Part shown: piece after piece, positions 24,347 to 32,998 of the stretch
How positions within the stretch are numbered: position 1 is the stretch's first letter
Layout of the letters: the number at the start of each line of letters is the position of its first letter
Origin: Brevibacillus borstelensis
Lineage (GTDB): Bacteria; Bacillota; Bacilli; Brevibacillales; Brevibacillaceae
DNA length: 64,000 bases
Direction: 5' to 3'
Assembly: GCF_003710865.1 (NCBI RefSeq)
Contig: NZ_RHHO01000001.1
Span: forward strand, 62,001 to 126,000
Position numbers and translations under genes: made by a program
Notes under the pieces: generated by a model
What the model was told of the DNA's origin: nothing
The model's database searches: none
Seen by the model: only the letters and a program-made list of their open reading frames with translations

Positions 24347-25483
24347 ATGGACATCCACTTATTATTGCAACAGTATCAACAGCAATTGATCGAGGATCTC
24401 AGGCAGTGTGTCAACATGGATTCGCCTTCGCGCAGCAAAGCGCTGGGGGACCGGATGGCAGACTGGTTTGGCAAAAGGTTTGTCGAGCTGACAGGCGGGC
24501 AAGCGGAGCGTATCGCCAATGAACAGTATGGAGATCAGCTGCGCTGTGTGCTCGGAAACGGCGAGAAGCGGGTGCTCGTCATTGGACATTACGATACCGT
24601 TTGGCCGGAGGGAGAGGCGGACCGCAGGCCATTTGCGATAAAAAATGGCAGAGCGTACGGCCCCGGCGTGTACGACATGAAGGCAGGCGTACTGCAGGCG
24701 TTCTACGCTTTGCGGGCCCTGCAGGAGCTGGGGCAATTCCCCGCTGACAAGCAGGTCGTTCTCCTTCTGAACAGCGACGAAGAAATCGGCAGTCCGACCT
24801 CGCGACGGTTGGTAGAACGGGAGGCGGAAGGGGCGGTAGCCAGCTTTGTTCTGGAGCCGCCAACAGAACCGCACGGCGCTCTCAAAACATGGCGGAAGGG
24901 GAGCGCCCACTTCCAGCTTCGCGTGCACGGGGTCTCCTCGCATGCCGGTGTCGATCACGCCAAAGGGGTATCGGCTATCGAGGAGATGTCCCGGATCATT
25001 CAATACTTGCATACCTTTACCGATTACGAGGTGGGCACGACGGTGAATGTCGGGCTTGTCAAAGGAGGAATCGGCTCGAATGTCGTGGCGGACTTTGCCG
25101 AGGCAGAGGTGGATGTACGGGTGATGACGCTGGAGGCTGCAAGGCAGATGGAACAGCTTTTCCACTCCTTGCAGCCGAGTCTTCCCGGTACCCGCCTGAC
25201 CGTGACCGGAGGCATGCGACGACCGCCGATGGAGAGGACAGACAAGATCGGCAGGCTGTTCGCTTTGGCAAAAAGCATTGCCGAGCAAGAAATCGGGATC
25301 GAGCTGGAGGAGTCCGGTACGGGCGGTGTCAGCGACGGCAACTTTGCTGCCGCATGCGGTGTCCCAACGCTTGACGGGCTGGGGGCCAAAGGGGGCTATG
25401 CCCATTCCCCGGACGAGTTCATCGAGATCGACCAGATCCCAGTCCGGTCGGCTCTCTTGGCGAGATTGATCGAAAGATGCTGA
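24347..25483 (+). CDS. M20 family metallopeptidase (glutamate carboxypeptidase-like)
   Basis: A 378-residue M20 enzyme. The zinc site is visible: H81 in VIGHYDTVWPEG, Asp in GPGVYDMKAG, Glu pair in NSDEEIGSP, then LEPP and a C-terminal His in GYAHSPDEF. The dimerisation domain begins near KGSAHFQLRVHGVSSHAG. Relatives such as CPG2 remove C-terminal Glu from folates or peptides, or deacylate amino acids. Its place at the end of a PotABC-type operon implies that it hydrolyses the imported compound. No signal peptide, so it is cytoplasmic. The last 47 bases of the gene are tandemly duplicated just past the stop. Confidence 0.9.
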   Translation: MDIHLLLQQYQQQLIEDLRQCVNMDSPSRSKALGDRMADWFGKRFVELTGGQAERIANEQYGDQLRCVLGNGEKRVLVIGHYDTVWPEGEADRRPFAIKNGRAYGPGVYDMKAGVLQAFYALRALQELGQFPADKQVVLLLNSDEEIGSPTSRRLVEREAEGAVASFVLEPPTEPHGALKTWRKGSAHFQLRVHGVSSHAGVDHAKGVSAIEEMSRIIQYLHTFTDYEVGTTVNVGLVKGGIGSNVVADFAEAEVDVRVMTLEAARQMEQLFHSLQPSLPGTRLTVTGGMRRPPMERTDKIGRLFALAKSIAEQEIGIELEESGTGGVSDGNFAAACGVPTLDGLGAKGGYAHSPDEFIEIDQIPVRSALLARLIERC

Positions 25484-25533
25484 TAACAGTCCGGTCGGCG
25501 CTTCTGGTAAGATTGGCTGAAAGATGATGACAG
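25440..25533. repeat. 47-bp tandem duplication of the M20 gene end
   Basis: The last codons of the M20 gene and its stop (25440-25486) are repeated with about 10 differences at 25487-25533, both beginning CAGTCCGGTCGG and including GAAAGATG. The second copy is non-coding and leads into the terminator at 25536. Confidence 0.75.
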
Positions 25534-25535
25534 AC

Positions 25536-25576
25536 AAACCCCTCATCCTGGCGACAAGGATGAGGGGTTTAGTTTT
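25536..25576 (+). terminator. Terminator of ABC/M20 operon
   Basis: AAACCCCTCATCC pairs with GGATGAGGGGTTT (25536-25570), a perfect stem with a short loop, followed by AGTTTT. The stem may also act on the opposite strand. Confidence 0.88.
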
Positions 25577-25610
25577 GGCGGCAGAGGGCCGTTTCGTTCC
25601 ATAAAAAAAG

Positions 25611-25648
25611 AAAAGCACCATGTCTTTTTTTTCAAGACAGGTGCTTTT
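25611..25648 (-). terminator. Terminator of livJ
   Basis: AAAAGCACC and TGTCTT pair with AAGACA and GGTGCTTTT across a T-rich loop (25611-25648). On the minus strand it is followed by CTTTTTTTATGG. It lies 13 bases after the livJ stop and, being symmetrical, can also stop rightward transcription. Confidence 0.85.
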
Positions 25649-25660
25649 TCGTGTGTCCCC

Positions 25661-26902
25661 TTAATTTCCTGCTTCGCCCAAAAATTCGGCTTTTTCTTTT
25701 CCGTATTGATAGATGTAAACCTGGGAGTGCTTGTTGTCGCCTTTTTCGTCAAAGGTGACCTTTGTAAACAGACCGCTGAACTCGTTCGTGGCGCGGATTG
25801 CATTCATGACCTGCTCGCGGGTAGGCTTTTTGCCCCCGTTTTCTTGAATCGCCTTTTCCATTCCGTTCAAGGCGACCAGTGTAGCGTCATAAGCAAAAGG
25901 AGAGAACGCGCCTGGCTCTTTGTTGAAGGCTGCCTTGAATTTTTCTACCCATTGCTTGCCTTGCTCCTGCGAACGGATGTCGCTTACGACAGTCGCATAA
26001 ACGATCCCTTCCGCAGCGGGTCCGGCGATTTTATACATATCCGCCGACTCCAATCCCTCGCCGCCCATGAATTTGCCGGTGAAGCCCTTTTCGCGGGCTT
26101 GCTTGGCGATGATGCCCATCTCCGCGTACATGCCGCCGTAGAAGACAAGATCGGGCTTTTTCGCCACCAATTGGTTGACGATTGCGCTGTAATCCTTTTC
26201 GCCTGCGGTGACCCCTTCGTAGCCGACTTCGGTTACCCCCAGGTCCTTGAATGCTTTGCGGACCTCGTCGGTCAAGCCTTGGCCATAGGCCGTTTTGTCG
26301 TGAGCGAGGTAGACCGTTGCGGCTCCCAACTTGTCTTTTGCGTATTTGGCTGCGGCAGGAGCGATCTGGTCGTTGCGAGCGACGAGCCGGTTTACGCTCT
26401 TTCTGTTCGCTTCCGTCAGCTCGACCCCGGTATTTGCAGGGGAGATCATTGCGAGCTTGCCTTCTTCATACTTGACAGAGGACGGGATGGCGACGCCTGT
26501 ATTGTAGTGGCCGACCACCGCGTACACGTCCGGGTCGGAAATCAGCATTTCCGCGTTGGATACGCCGATTTTCGGGTCTGCCTGGTCGTCCTGCGGGAAG
26601 AGCTGGATCTCAAAACCAAGCTTTTTAAACGCTTCGGCACGCTCTTGCACGGCCATTTGCGCCCCGAGCTTGATGCCGTCGCCTTCGAGCGACTGGGCTC
26701 CGGACAGCGGACTTTGGGTGGCAATCTTGATCACGTTCGAGCTTCCGCCTCCGGCCCCTCCTTCGGAAGACGGAGCTGATGGAGCAGAAGATGGAGCGGT
26801 GGAAGGTGACGAAGCGGTATTCCCGCCGCCGCCCGTACCACATCCGGCAACGAGCGAACTGGTCAGTAGAGCGGAGAGTAAGAGCATCGTTTTCTTTTTC
26901 AC
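25661..26902 (-). CDS. livJ: Branched-chain amino acid ABC transporter binding lipoprotein
   Basis: A 413-residue type I periplasmic-binding-fold protein. The signal peptide ends in lipobox LVAGC (C21), followed by a Gly/Ser/Pro linker to about residue 55. The mature part has the LivJ pattern: IKIATQSPLSGAQSLEGDGIKLGAQMAVQE, YAVVGHYNTGVAIPSS, MISPANTGVELTE and YLAHDKTAYGQGLTDEVRKAF. As a lipoprotein it captures amino acids outside the membrane. GTG 26902 follows GGGGGTCTCATT. It is monocistronic, 18 kb from livHMGF, which has no binding protein of its own, so the two loci probably work together. Confidence 0.9.
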   Translation of the reverse strand: MKKKTMLLLSALLTSSLVAGCGTGGGGNTASSPSTAPSSAPSAPSSEGGAGGGSSNVIKIATQSPLSGAQSLEGDGIKLGAQMAVQERAEAFKKLGFEIQLFPQDDQADPKIGVSNAEMLISDPDVYAVVGHYNTGVAIPSSVKYEEGKLAMISPANTGVELTEANRKSVNRLVARNDQIAPAAAKYAKDKLGAATVYLAHDKTAYGQGLTDEVRKAFKDLGVTEVGYEGVTAGEKDYSAIVNQLVAKKPDLVFYGGMYAEMGIIAKQAREKGFTGKFMGGEGLESADMYKIAGPAAEGIVYATVVSDIRSQEQGKQWVEKFKAAFNKEPGAFSPFAYDATLVALNGMEKAIQENGGKKPTREQVMNAIRATNEFSGLFTKVTFDEKGDNKHSQVYIYQYGKEKAEFLGEAGN

Positions 26903-27093
26903 AATGAGACCCCCAAGTAATTTGTGAATAATATATATTTTTTATAAACATATCAACTGATAGTGGCCGCGTCAACGAATATTCTTTCTAGTTGAAATAA
27001 TAAAAAAATACAAAACGATAAAATAGAATTATTCCATGCAAAAACAACTCGGCCGCCCCCGGTTAAATAAATGTAAGACCCAAAATAAATGAA

Positions 27094-27126
27094 AGGCCAA
27101 AAAGCTCCGGGAGGTCCGGAGCTTTT
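27094..27126 (-). terminator. Terminator of the two-component operon
   Basis: AAAAGCTCCGG (27100-27110) pairs with CCGGAGCTTTT (27116-27126). The histidine kinase gene ends 11 bases upstream on the minus strand. Confidence 0.8.
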
Positions 27127-27137
27127 CTGCTGGTTTG

Positions 27138-28538
27138 CTATCTCTTTACGGGTAGCGTAATCGTAAAGCAGGGGCCTTCCGCTTCATTGCGGACAGCGAT
27201 GCTGCCTTTGTGGGCTTCAAAGACAGCGCGGGCGATGGCCAGACCGAGTCCGTGCTTGCCCGATTTCCCCTTGCGGAACCGCTGGAACAGTTGCGGGAGC
27301 AGAGCTTCTTCGATCGGCGGACCGTCATTTGCGATGGTGATGACGACCCTGTCGTCCGCTTGCCGGCCGGTCACGACCAACTGGCTTTTTGCGTAGCGCA
27401 GCTGGTTTTCCAGGATATTGACAAAGGCAGTGCTCAACTGCTCGCCATCGCCTTCGAGGATGAGGGCGGGCGGCAGATCAAGCTGCCAGGAAATGTCCGG
27501 GTTCAGCACGGAGAGCCGCTGCTCCAGCAATTGAAACATCTCCGTCACATCGACTCTGCCCATCTGCATCATTTGCGAGACGGATTCGATTTTGGTCAAG
27601 TACAAGAGCTGTCCCACGACCTTTTCCAGTCGCTTGCTTTCCTGCATGATCGTTTGCAATCCTTTTTCCGCCTGCGGGCCCTGGAAGACTCCCTCCAGCA
27701 AGCCCTGCGTGTAGCCTTGTATCGCCATGATCGGTGTTTTCAGCTCGTGGGAAATATTTTGCACAAAATGGCGCTGAGATTCGTCGTGTTCCTTCAACTG
27801 ATCCTTCATCGTTTCAAAGGAGCGCGCCAATTGGCCGATCTCGTCCCCGCGATCCAGCGTGAGCGGCGTATCAAACTGTCGCCGGGCGATTTTCTGGCAG
27901 GATTCGTCCAGCGATCGGAGCGGTTTGCTCAGGTAGCGGCTGAACCAGACGGCCAGCAGCCAGCTGATCAGGAGCAGCACGACAAAGATCATGAGAAACT
28001 GCCTGGTCAGCAGCGAGTTGATTTGATTCAGCTCGCGTTCTTTGGAGAACAGCACCATATAGTAGGGAAAGCCGTGGTAGTCCATCAGCCTGCTGACGAA
28101 CAGATAGTCTTCTCCCCCGCGCTCCAGGGTCCCGTGCTGGAGCTTGTTGCCGGGATAGGAGGCCGCTTTCTTGTAGAGTGCGGCCGCGTCGTTATAGGAA
28201 AACCGTTCCCTCTCCGTAATGCGGCTGCCCAGCTCTACGCCGTCGGTCGAAAAGACGATCATGTCAAACGAGTATTCATAACGAGACAGCAGCACCTGCA
28301 AAAAGTAAGGGGCGGCTGCCGGTACCGGTAACAGCTCGTTGTGCTCGTTAAAGGAGATGTGGTCGGACAGGGTGTAAAACTCCTGCTCCAGAAGCGAATA
28401 CGTATTGTTGACCAGGTACTGCTTGACGGCAAAAGGAAAAACAATCCCGACTCCGATCCCCAGCACGCTGGTCAAGAGCATGAACAGGATGAGGATTTGC
28501 CGGGAGAGCGGCAGGTTTTTCAGTCGGAATTTGCTCAT
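27138..28538 (-). CDS. Sensor histidine kinase
   Basis: A 466-residue membrane kinase. TM1 is about residues 14-38 and TM2 about 178-200, enclosing a sensor domain of about 140 residues. HAMP follows (RYLSKPLRSLDESCQKIARRQFDTPL), then the H-box HFVQNISHELKTP with H264 as phosphate acceptor, the N-box (NILENQLRYA) and the G-boxes (NDGPPIEE, GKHGLGLAIARAV). It starts within the end of the response regulator gene (4-base overlap), so the two form one unit. The extracytoplasmic domain has no family I recognise, so the signal is unknown. Confidence 0.92.
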   Translation of the reverse strand: MSKFRLKNLPLSRQILILFMLLTSVLGIGVGIVFPFAVKQYLVNNTYSLLEQEFYTLSDHISFNEHNELLPVPAAAPYFLQVLLSRYEYSFDMIVFSTDGVELGSRITERERFSYNDAAALYKKAASYPGNKLQHGTLERGGEDYLFVSRLMDYHGFPYYMVLFSKERELNQINSLLTRQFLMIFVVLLLISWLLAVWFSRYLSKPLRSLDESCQKIARRQFDTPLTLDRGDEIGQLARSFETMKDQLKEHDESQRHFVQNISHELKTPIMAIQGYTQGLLEGVFQGPQAEKGLQTIMQESKRLEKVVGQLLYLTKIESVSQMMQMGRVDVTEMFQLLEQRLSVLNPDISWQLDLPPALILEGDGEQLSTAFVNILENQLRYAKSQLVVTGRQADDRVVITIANDGPPIEEALLPQLFQRFRKGKSGKHGLGLAIARAVFEAHKGSIAVRNEAEGPCFTITLPVKR

Positions 28539-29242
28539 GTGCGGGTCATCCGGTAGCCGAAGCCATAGACAGTCTCCAGCGGAAACTTGGGCATTTTCTT
28601 GCGGATGCGCTTGACCAGATCGTCCACAGCCCGATCGGAACCGATGTAGTCCTCTCCCCAGATTGCTGTCAGGATTTGCTCGCGATTGAGCGCCAGGCCC
28701 TGATTGTGGAGGAGGTAGACGATCAGCTCAAATTCTTTAGTTGTCAGCTCGATCTGGTTCCCGTTTTCTTTTACCTGCCGTCCCTTTTCGGAGATCTGGT
28801 ACGGCCCGATCGTCACCCAGTCCTCGTAGGAAGCCTGAATGGGAGCAGGGACTGCGGCCCCTCCTTTTTCATAGGTGCGCTGCAGCAGCTTTTGCACGCG
28901 AATGACGAGTTCACGCGGCAGAAACGGCTTGGCGAGATAATCGTCGCTGCCCAGCTCAAGCCCGATGATTTTGTCCATGTCCTGATCACGGGCGGAAATA
29001 AAGACGATGGGCACGTCGGATTTGCCCCGGATCAGGCGCAGCAGCTCATAGCCATCGATGTCCGGGAGCATGATGTCGAGAATCCATATATGGGGCTGCT
29101 CCGGTTCTTCCAGGACGGGGAGAACCTCGGCGCCGCTTTGAAACGCGCGAACCTGAAAACCGGCGTTTTGCAGATACGATTGCAATAGCTCCAAGAGGCT
29201 GGTTTCGTCATCTACCAGATAGACGAGGTAGGGAGTTTGCAT
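28535..29242 (-). CDS. OmpR/PhoB-type response regulator
   Basis: A 235-residue regulator. The receiver has the acidic pair at residues 11-12, phospho-acceptor D56 (WILDIMLPDIDGYELL) and the S/A-containing FISARDQDMDK with the following LAKPF. The C-terminal winged helix (about residues 135-235) reads QIELTTKEFELIVYLLHNQGLALNREQILTAIWGEDYIGSDRAVDDLVKRIRKK. The frame extends to 29287, but GAGGAAGAAGCC precedes ATG 29242, so that start is preferred. It heads the operon with the kinase and is divergent from yerB, from which it is separated by about 170 bases. Confidence 0.93.
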   Translation of the reverse strand: MQTPYLVYLVDDETSLLELLQSYLQNAGFQVRAFQSGAEVLPVLEEPEQPHIWILDIMLPDIDGYELLRLIRGKSDVPIVFISARDQDMDKIIGLELGSDDYLAKPFLPRELVIRVQKLLQRTYEKGGAAVPAPIQASYEDWVTIGPYQISEKGRQVKENGNQIELTTKEFELIVYLLHNQGLALNREQILTAIWGEDYIGSDRAVDDLVKRIRKKMPKFPLETVYGFGYRMTRT

Positions 29243-29410
29243 GGCTTCTTCCTCGCTTTTCATCTGAGTTTGCATAAATTGTAGCACAGTCGCGGGCCGG
29301 ATGTGTGGGAGCGGCGTATGAGAATCGTGGAAAACGTGTGGAAGCAGGATTCTGTTTTCCTTTCAGAGAAAAAAAGAGGGTGCGAGAGAAAACCGGAAAG
29401 GAGCGTTTTC

Positions 29411-30457
29411 ATGCAAAGACGCATCACACGAACTCTCATGTTGCTTTCTCTGGCGCTGCTTGCAGCGTGTTCGAACAAACCGGCTGACACGACGCCGCAG
29501 CCCGAGCAGCCGCCCGCTCCGATTGTGCAGCCGCCCTCGGCGGAACCGCCAAAGCTTCCTTACACTGCGCCGTTTACCGGCCTGGGCAGCCAGACAAGGC
29601 TGGACCAGCGGCCGATTATGGTCATGATCAACAATGCACCGCAGGCCCGCCCGCAATCAGGGATTAACAAGGCGGATCTGGTATACGAAGTGCTGGCAGA
29701 AGGGGAAATGACCCGCCTTCTCGCCGTTTTCCACAGTCAAAGGCCGGAAGTGATCGGACCGGTGCGCAGCATCCGTCCCTATTTTATTCAGCTTGGAGTT
29801 GGGATCGATGCCATGCTGGTTCATGCCGGCGGCAGTCCGGATGCGCTCAACACGCTGGCTCGTTCCGATTACAGCCACCTCGACGAAATTCCCAACGGCC
29901 GCTATTTTTGGCGGGAGAAGTTTCGCCACGCCCCGCATAATCTGTATACCAAACCGGAGCTGATTGAGCAGGCGATGCTGGACAAAGGCATTCGCATGAC
30001 AGGCGAGCTGCCGTACTTTCCGTTTTTGCCGGAAGATGCCGAGATCACGGAAGGGGAGCCGGCGACAAAGGTCGATCTCGTCTTTCATTCGCTCAACAAA
30101 GCAGGCTTTGTTTACGATGCAGAAAAGAAAAAGTACATGCGGCTTACAGAGGGCAAACCGCATCTTGATCTGACGACAGACGAGCAGCTCTCGACGACCA
30201 ATCTGCTGGTCATTGCCGCAAAGCATCGCGTGCTGGATAGTGAAGGCCGCCGTCAGGTGGACGTCGTCGGTCCGGGAGATGGCTATCTGTTCCAGCAGGG
30301 CAAGGCGAAAAAAATCAAATGGAAGCGGGCTGGCGGCGTCATCCGGGCTTACGAGGACGCTTCCATGACCAAGGAAGTGCCGCTTTTGCGCGGCAATACA
30401 TGGGTTTCGATCGTGCCGAATGCCCCGGCGATGACGAGCTACCTCAAGTTTGAATAG
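29411..30457 (+). CDS. yerB: YerB-like DUF3048 lipoprotein
   Basis: A 348-residue lipoprotein. The signal peptide MQRRITRTLMLLSLALLAAC ends in lipobox LAAC (C20), followed by a Pro-rich linker (PQPEQPPAPIVQPPSAEPP). The rest is the DUF3048 domain of B. subtilis YerB: RPIMVMINNAPQARPQSGINKADLVYEVLAEGEMTRLLAVF and GPVRSIRPYF. The function is unknown; the family is anchored outside the membrane. The frame extends upstream to 29303, but AAAGGAG is placed for ATG 29411. It is followed by yerC, pcrB and pcrA in the same order as in B. subtilis. Confidence 0.92.
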   Translation: MQRRITRTLMLLSLALLAACSNKPADTTPQPEQPPAPIVQPPSAEPPKLPYTAPFTGLGSQTRLDQRPIMVMINNAPQARPQSGINKADLVYEVLAEGEMTRLLAVFHSQRPEVIGPVRSIRPYFIQLGVGIDAMLVHAGGSPDALNTLARSDYSHLDEIPNGRYFWREKFRHAPHNLYTKPELIEQAMLDKGIRMTGELPYFPFLPEDAEITEGEPATKVDLVFHSLNKAGFVYDAEKKKYMRLTEGKPHLDLTTDEQLSTTNLLVIAAKHRVLDSEGRRQVDVVGPGDGYLFQQGKAKKIKWKRAGGVIRAYEDASMTKEVPLLRGNTWVSIVPNAPAMTSYLKFE

Positions 30458-30478
30458 GTTTCGGAGAATAGGGGCTTG

Positions 30479-30498
30479 CAGGGTGGCCCTGTTTCTTC
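30479..30498 (+). terminator. Weak terminator after yerB
   Basis: CAGGG-TGG-CCCTG (30479-30491) is a short stem followed by TTTCTTC, 22 bases after the yerB stop. It may only reduce read-through into yerC. Confidence 0.4.
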
Positions 30499-30571
30499 TA
30501 AGATAATCTTGTAAGCTTTAACGCTTAAAAATTTTACAGTGAAAAAACTTCCCTATGACGGGGTGATCCTG

Positions 30572-30862
30572 ATGCAATTGGAAAAACTAAAAGGAAAAGG
30601 GATCGAGCAGCTGTTTGAGGCCGTTCTTTCCTTGGAGACGATGGAAGAGTGCTATCAGTTTTTTGATGATCTCTGCACCATCAATGAAATGCAGTCGCTC
30701 GCACAGCGTCTGGAAGTGGCACGCATGCTGCGCAAGGGCTACACCTACAATCAGATCGAAGCGGAGACGGGAGCGAGCACGGCGACCATCTCACGCGTCA
30801 AGCGCTGCTTGAACTACGGCAACGACGGTTATCAGCTGGCGCTTGAGCGGATCGGAAAATAG
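30572..30862 (+). CDS. yerC: YerC/YecD family TrpR-related regulator
   Basis: A 96-residue protein strongly like B. subtilis YerC. The TrpR-like fold is read from CYQFFDDLCTINEMQSLAQRLEVARMLRKGYTYNQIEAETGASTATISRVKRCLNYGNDGY, with the HTH in YNQIEAETGASTATISRVKR. The frame extends to a GTG at 30539; ATG 30572, with GGGGTGATCC ahead, gives the conserved N-terminus MQLEKLKGKGIEQLF. No target is known for the family. The TrpR similarity does not establish tryptophan sensing. The pcrB start follows 16 bases after the stop. Confidence 0.92.
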   Translation: MQLEKLKGKGIEQLFEAVLSLETMEECYQFFDDLCTINEMQSLAQRLEVARMLRKGYTYNQIEAETGASTATISRVKRCLNYGNDGYQLALERIGK

Positions 30863-30878
30863 GCAGGAGGCAGCACCG

Positions 30879-31565
30879 TTGATTGATTATCGCAGTTGGC
30901 GCCATACCTTTAAACTGGACCCGGATAAAACCATCGGAGACGATGAGCTGGAGGCTTTATGCGAATCCGGTACGGATGCCATTATTGTCGGCGGCACCTA
31001 TGGCGTGACATATGACAACACGCTTGAGCTGATGTCTCGGATCCGGCGTTATGCGGTACCTGCAGTCCTGGAAATCTCTTCGCTGGATGCGGTTGTACCC
31101 GGCTTCGATTCGTATTTTATTCCGCTGGTGATCAACGCGGGGGATGCAGATTGGCTGTTTGCCCCGCACGTCAGCGGCCTCAAGGCTTTCGGCCAGTACA
31201 TACATTGGGACGAGATCATTGCCGAAGGCTATCTGGTAGCCAACCCTGATTCGGGTGTTGCCAGACTGACAAAAGCCCGCCCGATAGAAGGCGCTGCGGA
31301 AGCCAAGGCGTATGCGCAGACAGCCGCAAAAATTTGCCGCCTGCCAATTGTCTATCTGGAGTACAGCGGGGCCTATGGAGATCCGGCTGTAGTCCGGGCA
31401 TGCAAAAGCGGCGCCGGGGAAGCGCATCTGTTTTACGGCGGCGGCATCCGGACGGCGGAGCAGGCAGCGGAAATGGCGGCCTTGGCTGATACGATTGTCG
31501 TGGGCAATGTGATTTACGAAGACTTGCAGGCGGCTTTGTCTACCGTTCGCGCTGTGAAAAGGTAG
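30879..31565 (+). CDS. pcrB: Heptaprenylglyceryl phosphate synthase PcrB
   Basis: A 228-residue TIM-barrel prenyltransferase that joins heptaprenyl diphosphate to sn-glycerol-1-phosphate. Marks include the N-terminal WRHTFKLDPDK, IIVGGTYGVTYDN, YLEYSGAYGDP and the phosphate-binding LFYGGGIRTAEQA and ADTIVVGNVIYED. The frame reaches back into yerC, but AGGAGG (30865-30870) fits TTG 30879, giving a start just before the conserved W-R-H-T-F-K-L-D. In B. subtilis it lies next to pcrA; here GDPD and VanW genes intervene. A terminator follows at 31606. Confidence 0.93.
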   Translation: MIDYRSWRHTFKLDPDKTIGDDELEALCESGTDAIIVGGTYGVTYDNTLELMSRIRRYAVPAVLEISSLDAVVPGFDSYFIPLVINAGDADWLFAPHVSGLKAFGQYIHWDEIIAEGYLVANPDSGVARLTKARPIEGAAEAKAYAQTAAKICRLPIVYLEYSGAYGDPAVVRACKSGAGEAHLFYGGGIRTAEQAAEMAALADTIVVGNVIYEDLQAALSTVRAVKR

Positions 31566-31605
31566 GCGGAAGGGCTGTAGTTGGAAACAGGCATAGTGTG
31601 TTCAG

Positions 31606-31642
31606 CAGGAGAGACTCAGAAACGGGTCTCTCCTGTTTTGTT
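31606..31642 (+). terminator. Terminator of yerC-pcrB
   Basis: CAGGAGAGAC (31606-31615) pairs perfectly with GTCTCTCCTG (31626-31635), followed by TTTTGTT. Confidence 0.88.
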
Positions 31643-31688
31643 GGGGAGCATGTGTTTGAAATTGGAAGCATGCATGTTTCGCTCCATG

Positions 31689-31735
31689 CAAAATGAAAAC
31701 GGCCTTGCGTCCATGTGTACAAGGACTAAGGCCGT
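31689..31735 (-). terminator. Terminator of the GDPD gene
   Basis: On the minus strand ACGGCCTT and TCC pair with GGA and AAGGCCGT (31699-31735), followed by TTCATTTTG. It converges with the pcrB terminator. Confidence 0.7.
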
Positions 31736-31819
31736 ATAATCGGCTGACGCGCTCGATTCAATCTGCCTTCCGTGACAAACAGGCGCGTTCAGACAAATGA
31801 ACGATCTTTTGAACAGGTT

Positions 31820-32650
31820 TTACTTGTGCTTGTTGCGCGGCACGTAATCCGGGTAATCCGTGATAATGCCGTCAACGCCGGCGTCCAGCAGCGGTTCCGC
31901 TTCTTCCGGCTTCCGCACGGTCCAGACCGACATTTTCATTCCGCGTTCGCGCACGCGTTCCAGCAATTCCGGGGAAAACATTTTCAGGCTGGGATTCACA
32001 TAATCTGCATAAGTGGCAAATTCGTCGAGCATCTCATCGGTCAACTGCTCTGGCTTGTTGGTCAAAACGCCGACAGGAATGTCCGGCAAAAGCTCGTGGA
32101 ATGTTTTCATCGAGTCGAAGTTAAACGATTGCACGATGATCTTGTTATTTGCGGGCTTGTCCATGTTTCGCTCGCGCAAGGCATCCGCTACCATCTCTTC
32201 TACGCCCGGATACAGCTCAGGAGATTTTAATTCGATCAAGATGCCGGTTTTGCCGCGGAATTCATCGAGCACCTCTTCAAAAGTGGGGATTTGTTCGCCC
32301 GCAAATTCCGGATCGAAGTAACTGCCAGCATCCAGCTCGCGGATTTCTTCAAAGGTCAAATCCTTCACTTTTCCGGTGCCGTCGGTAGTGCGGTCCACGG
32401 TATTGTCGTGTATGACGACCATTTGCCCGTCCTTTGTCACTTGCACGTCGATTTCGATGTAGTCAGCCTTCATTTTCACTGCCTTGCGAAACGCCGCCAT
32501 GGTGTTCTCGGGTGCATAGCCGGAAGCGCCACGGTGGGCGACGGTGTCTACGCGGTGGGCATGTTCATTGGGTGCTGCCATAGCTGCCAGCGGCTGGAGC
32601 AATCCGGCAACAAGTACTGCGGCCATCAACGTTTTTCCCAAGCGAATCAT
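31820..32650 (-). CDS. Secreted glycerophosphodiester phosphodiesterase (GDPD)
   Basis: A 276-residue GDPD protein. A Sec signal peptide (MIRLGKTLMAAVLVAGLLQPLAAMAA) suggests export. The catalytic start is VDTVAHRGASGYAPENTMAAF (HRG and ENT motifs), with EIDVQVTKDGQMVVIHDNTVDRTTDGTG supplying the metal-binding E/D and the catalytic His. The enzyme releases glycerol-3-phosphate from glycerophosphodiesters of phospholipids or teichoic acids. The frame extends to 32836, but GAGGAGGAGA fits ATG 32650. It is divergent from the VanW gene and lies between pcrB and pcrA. Confidence 0.93.
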   Translation of the reverse strand: MIRLGKTLMAAVLVAGLLQPLAAMAAPNEHAHRVDTVAHRGASGYAPENTMAAFRKAVKMKADYIEIDVQVTKDGQMVVIHDNTVDRTTDGTGKVKDLTFEEIRELDAGSYFDPEFAGEQIPTFEEVLDEFRGKTGILIELKSPELYPGVEEMVADALRERNMDKPANNKIIVQSFNFDSMKTFHELLPDIPVGVLTNKPEQLTDEMLDEFATYADYVNPSLKMFSPELLERVRERGMKMSVWTVRKPEEAEPLLDAGVDGIITDYPDYVPRNKHK

Positions 32651-32998
32651 GTAAATCTCCTCCTCGACGTTTTTTGGCTCCCACAGGCGATGACAAAGAA
32701 AAGAGGGAGCATGGTCTGCAGGCTGGAATATGCGATGGTGTTTTCGGGGCCCCAAAAACAAAAAATCACAGATTCCCCCCAGCGTGTAAGCTGAATGGAA
32801 TACTGTGAATCTCCTGTTCTCCATCACAATATTCAAAATATTCTGCTGAGTTCCAGTTTACACGAAGTCTTCCCTCAAATCTACACGGTTTGGAAAAATC
32901 ATCCTTATAGCCTAAACTCTCATGCTGCTGGCATGACGGAAGATAGGGGGGGTGCAGGTCTTTTGAACCTGTTCATCAACAAAAAAGGAGGGGGCTCC

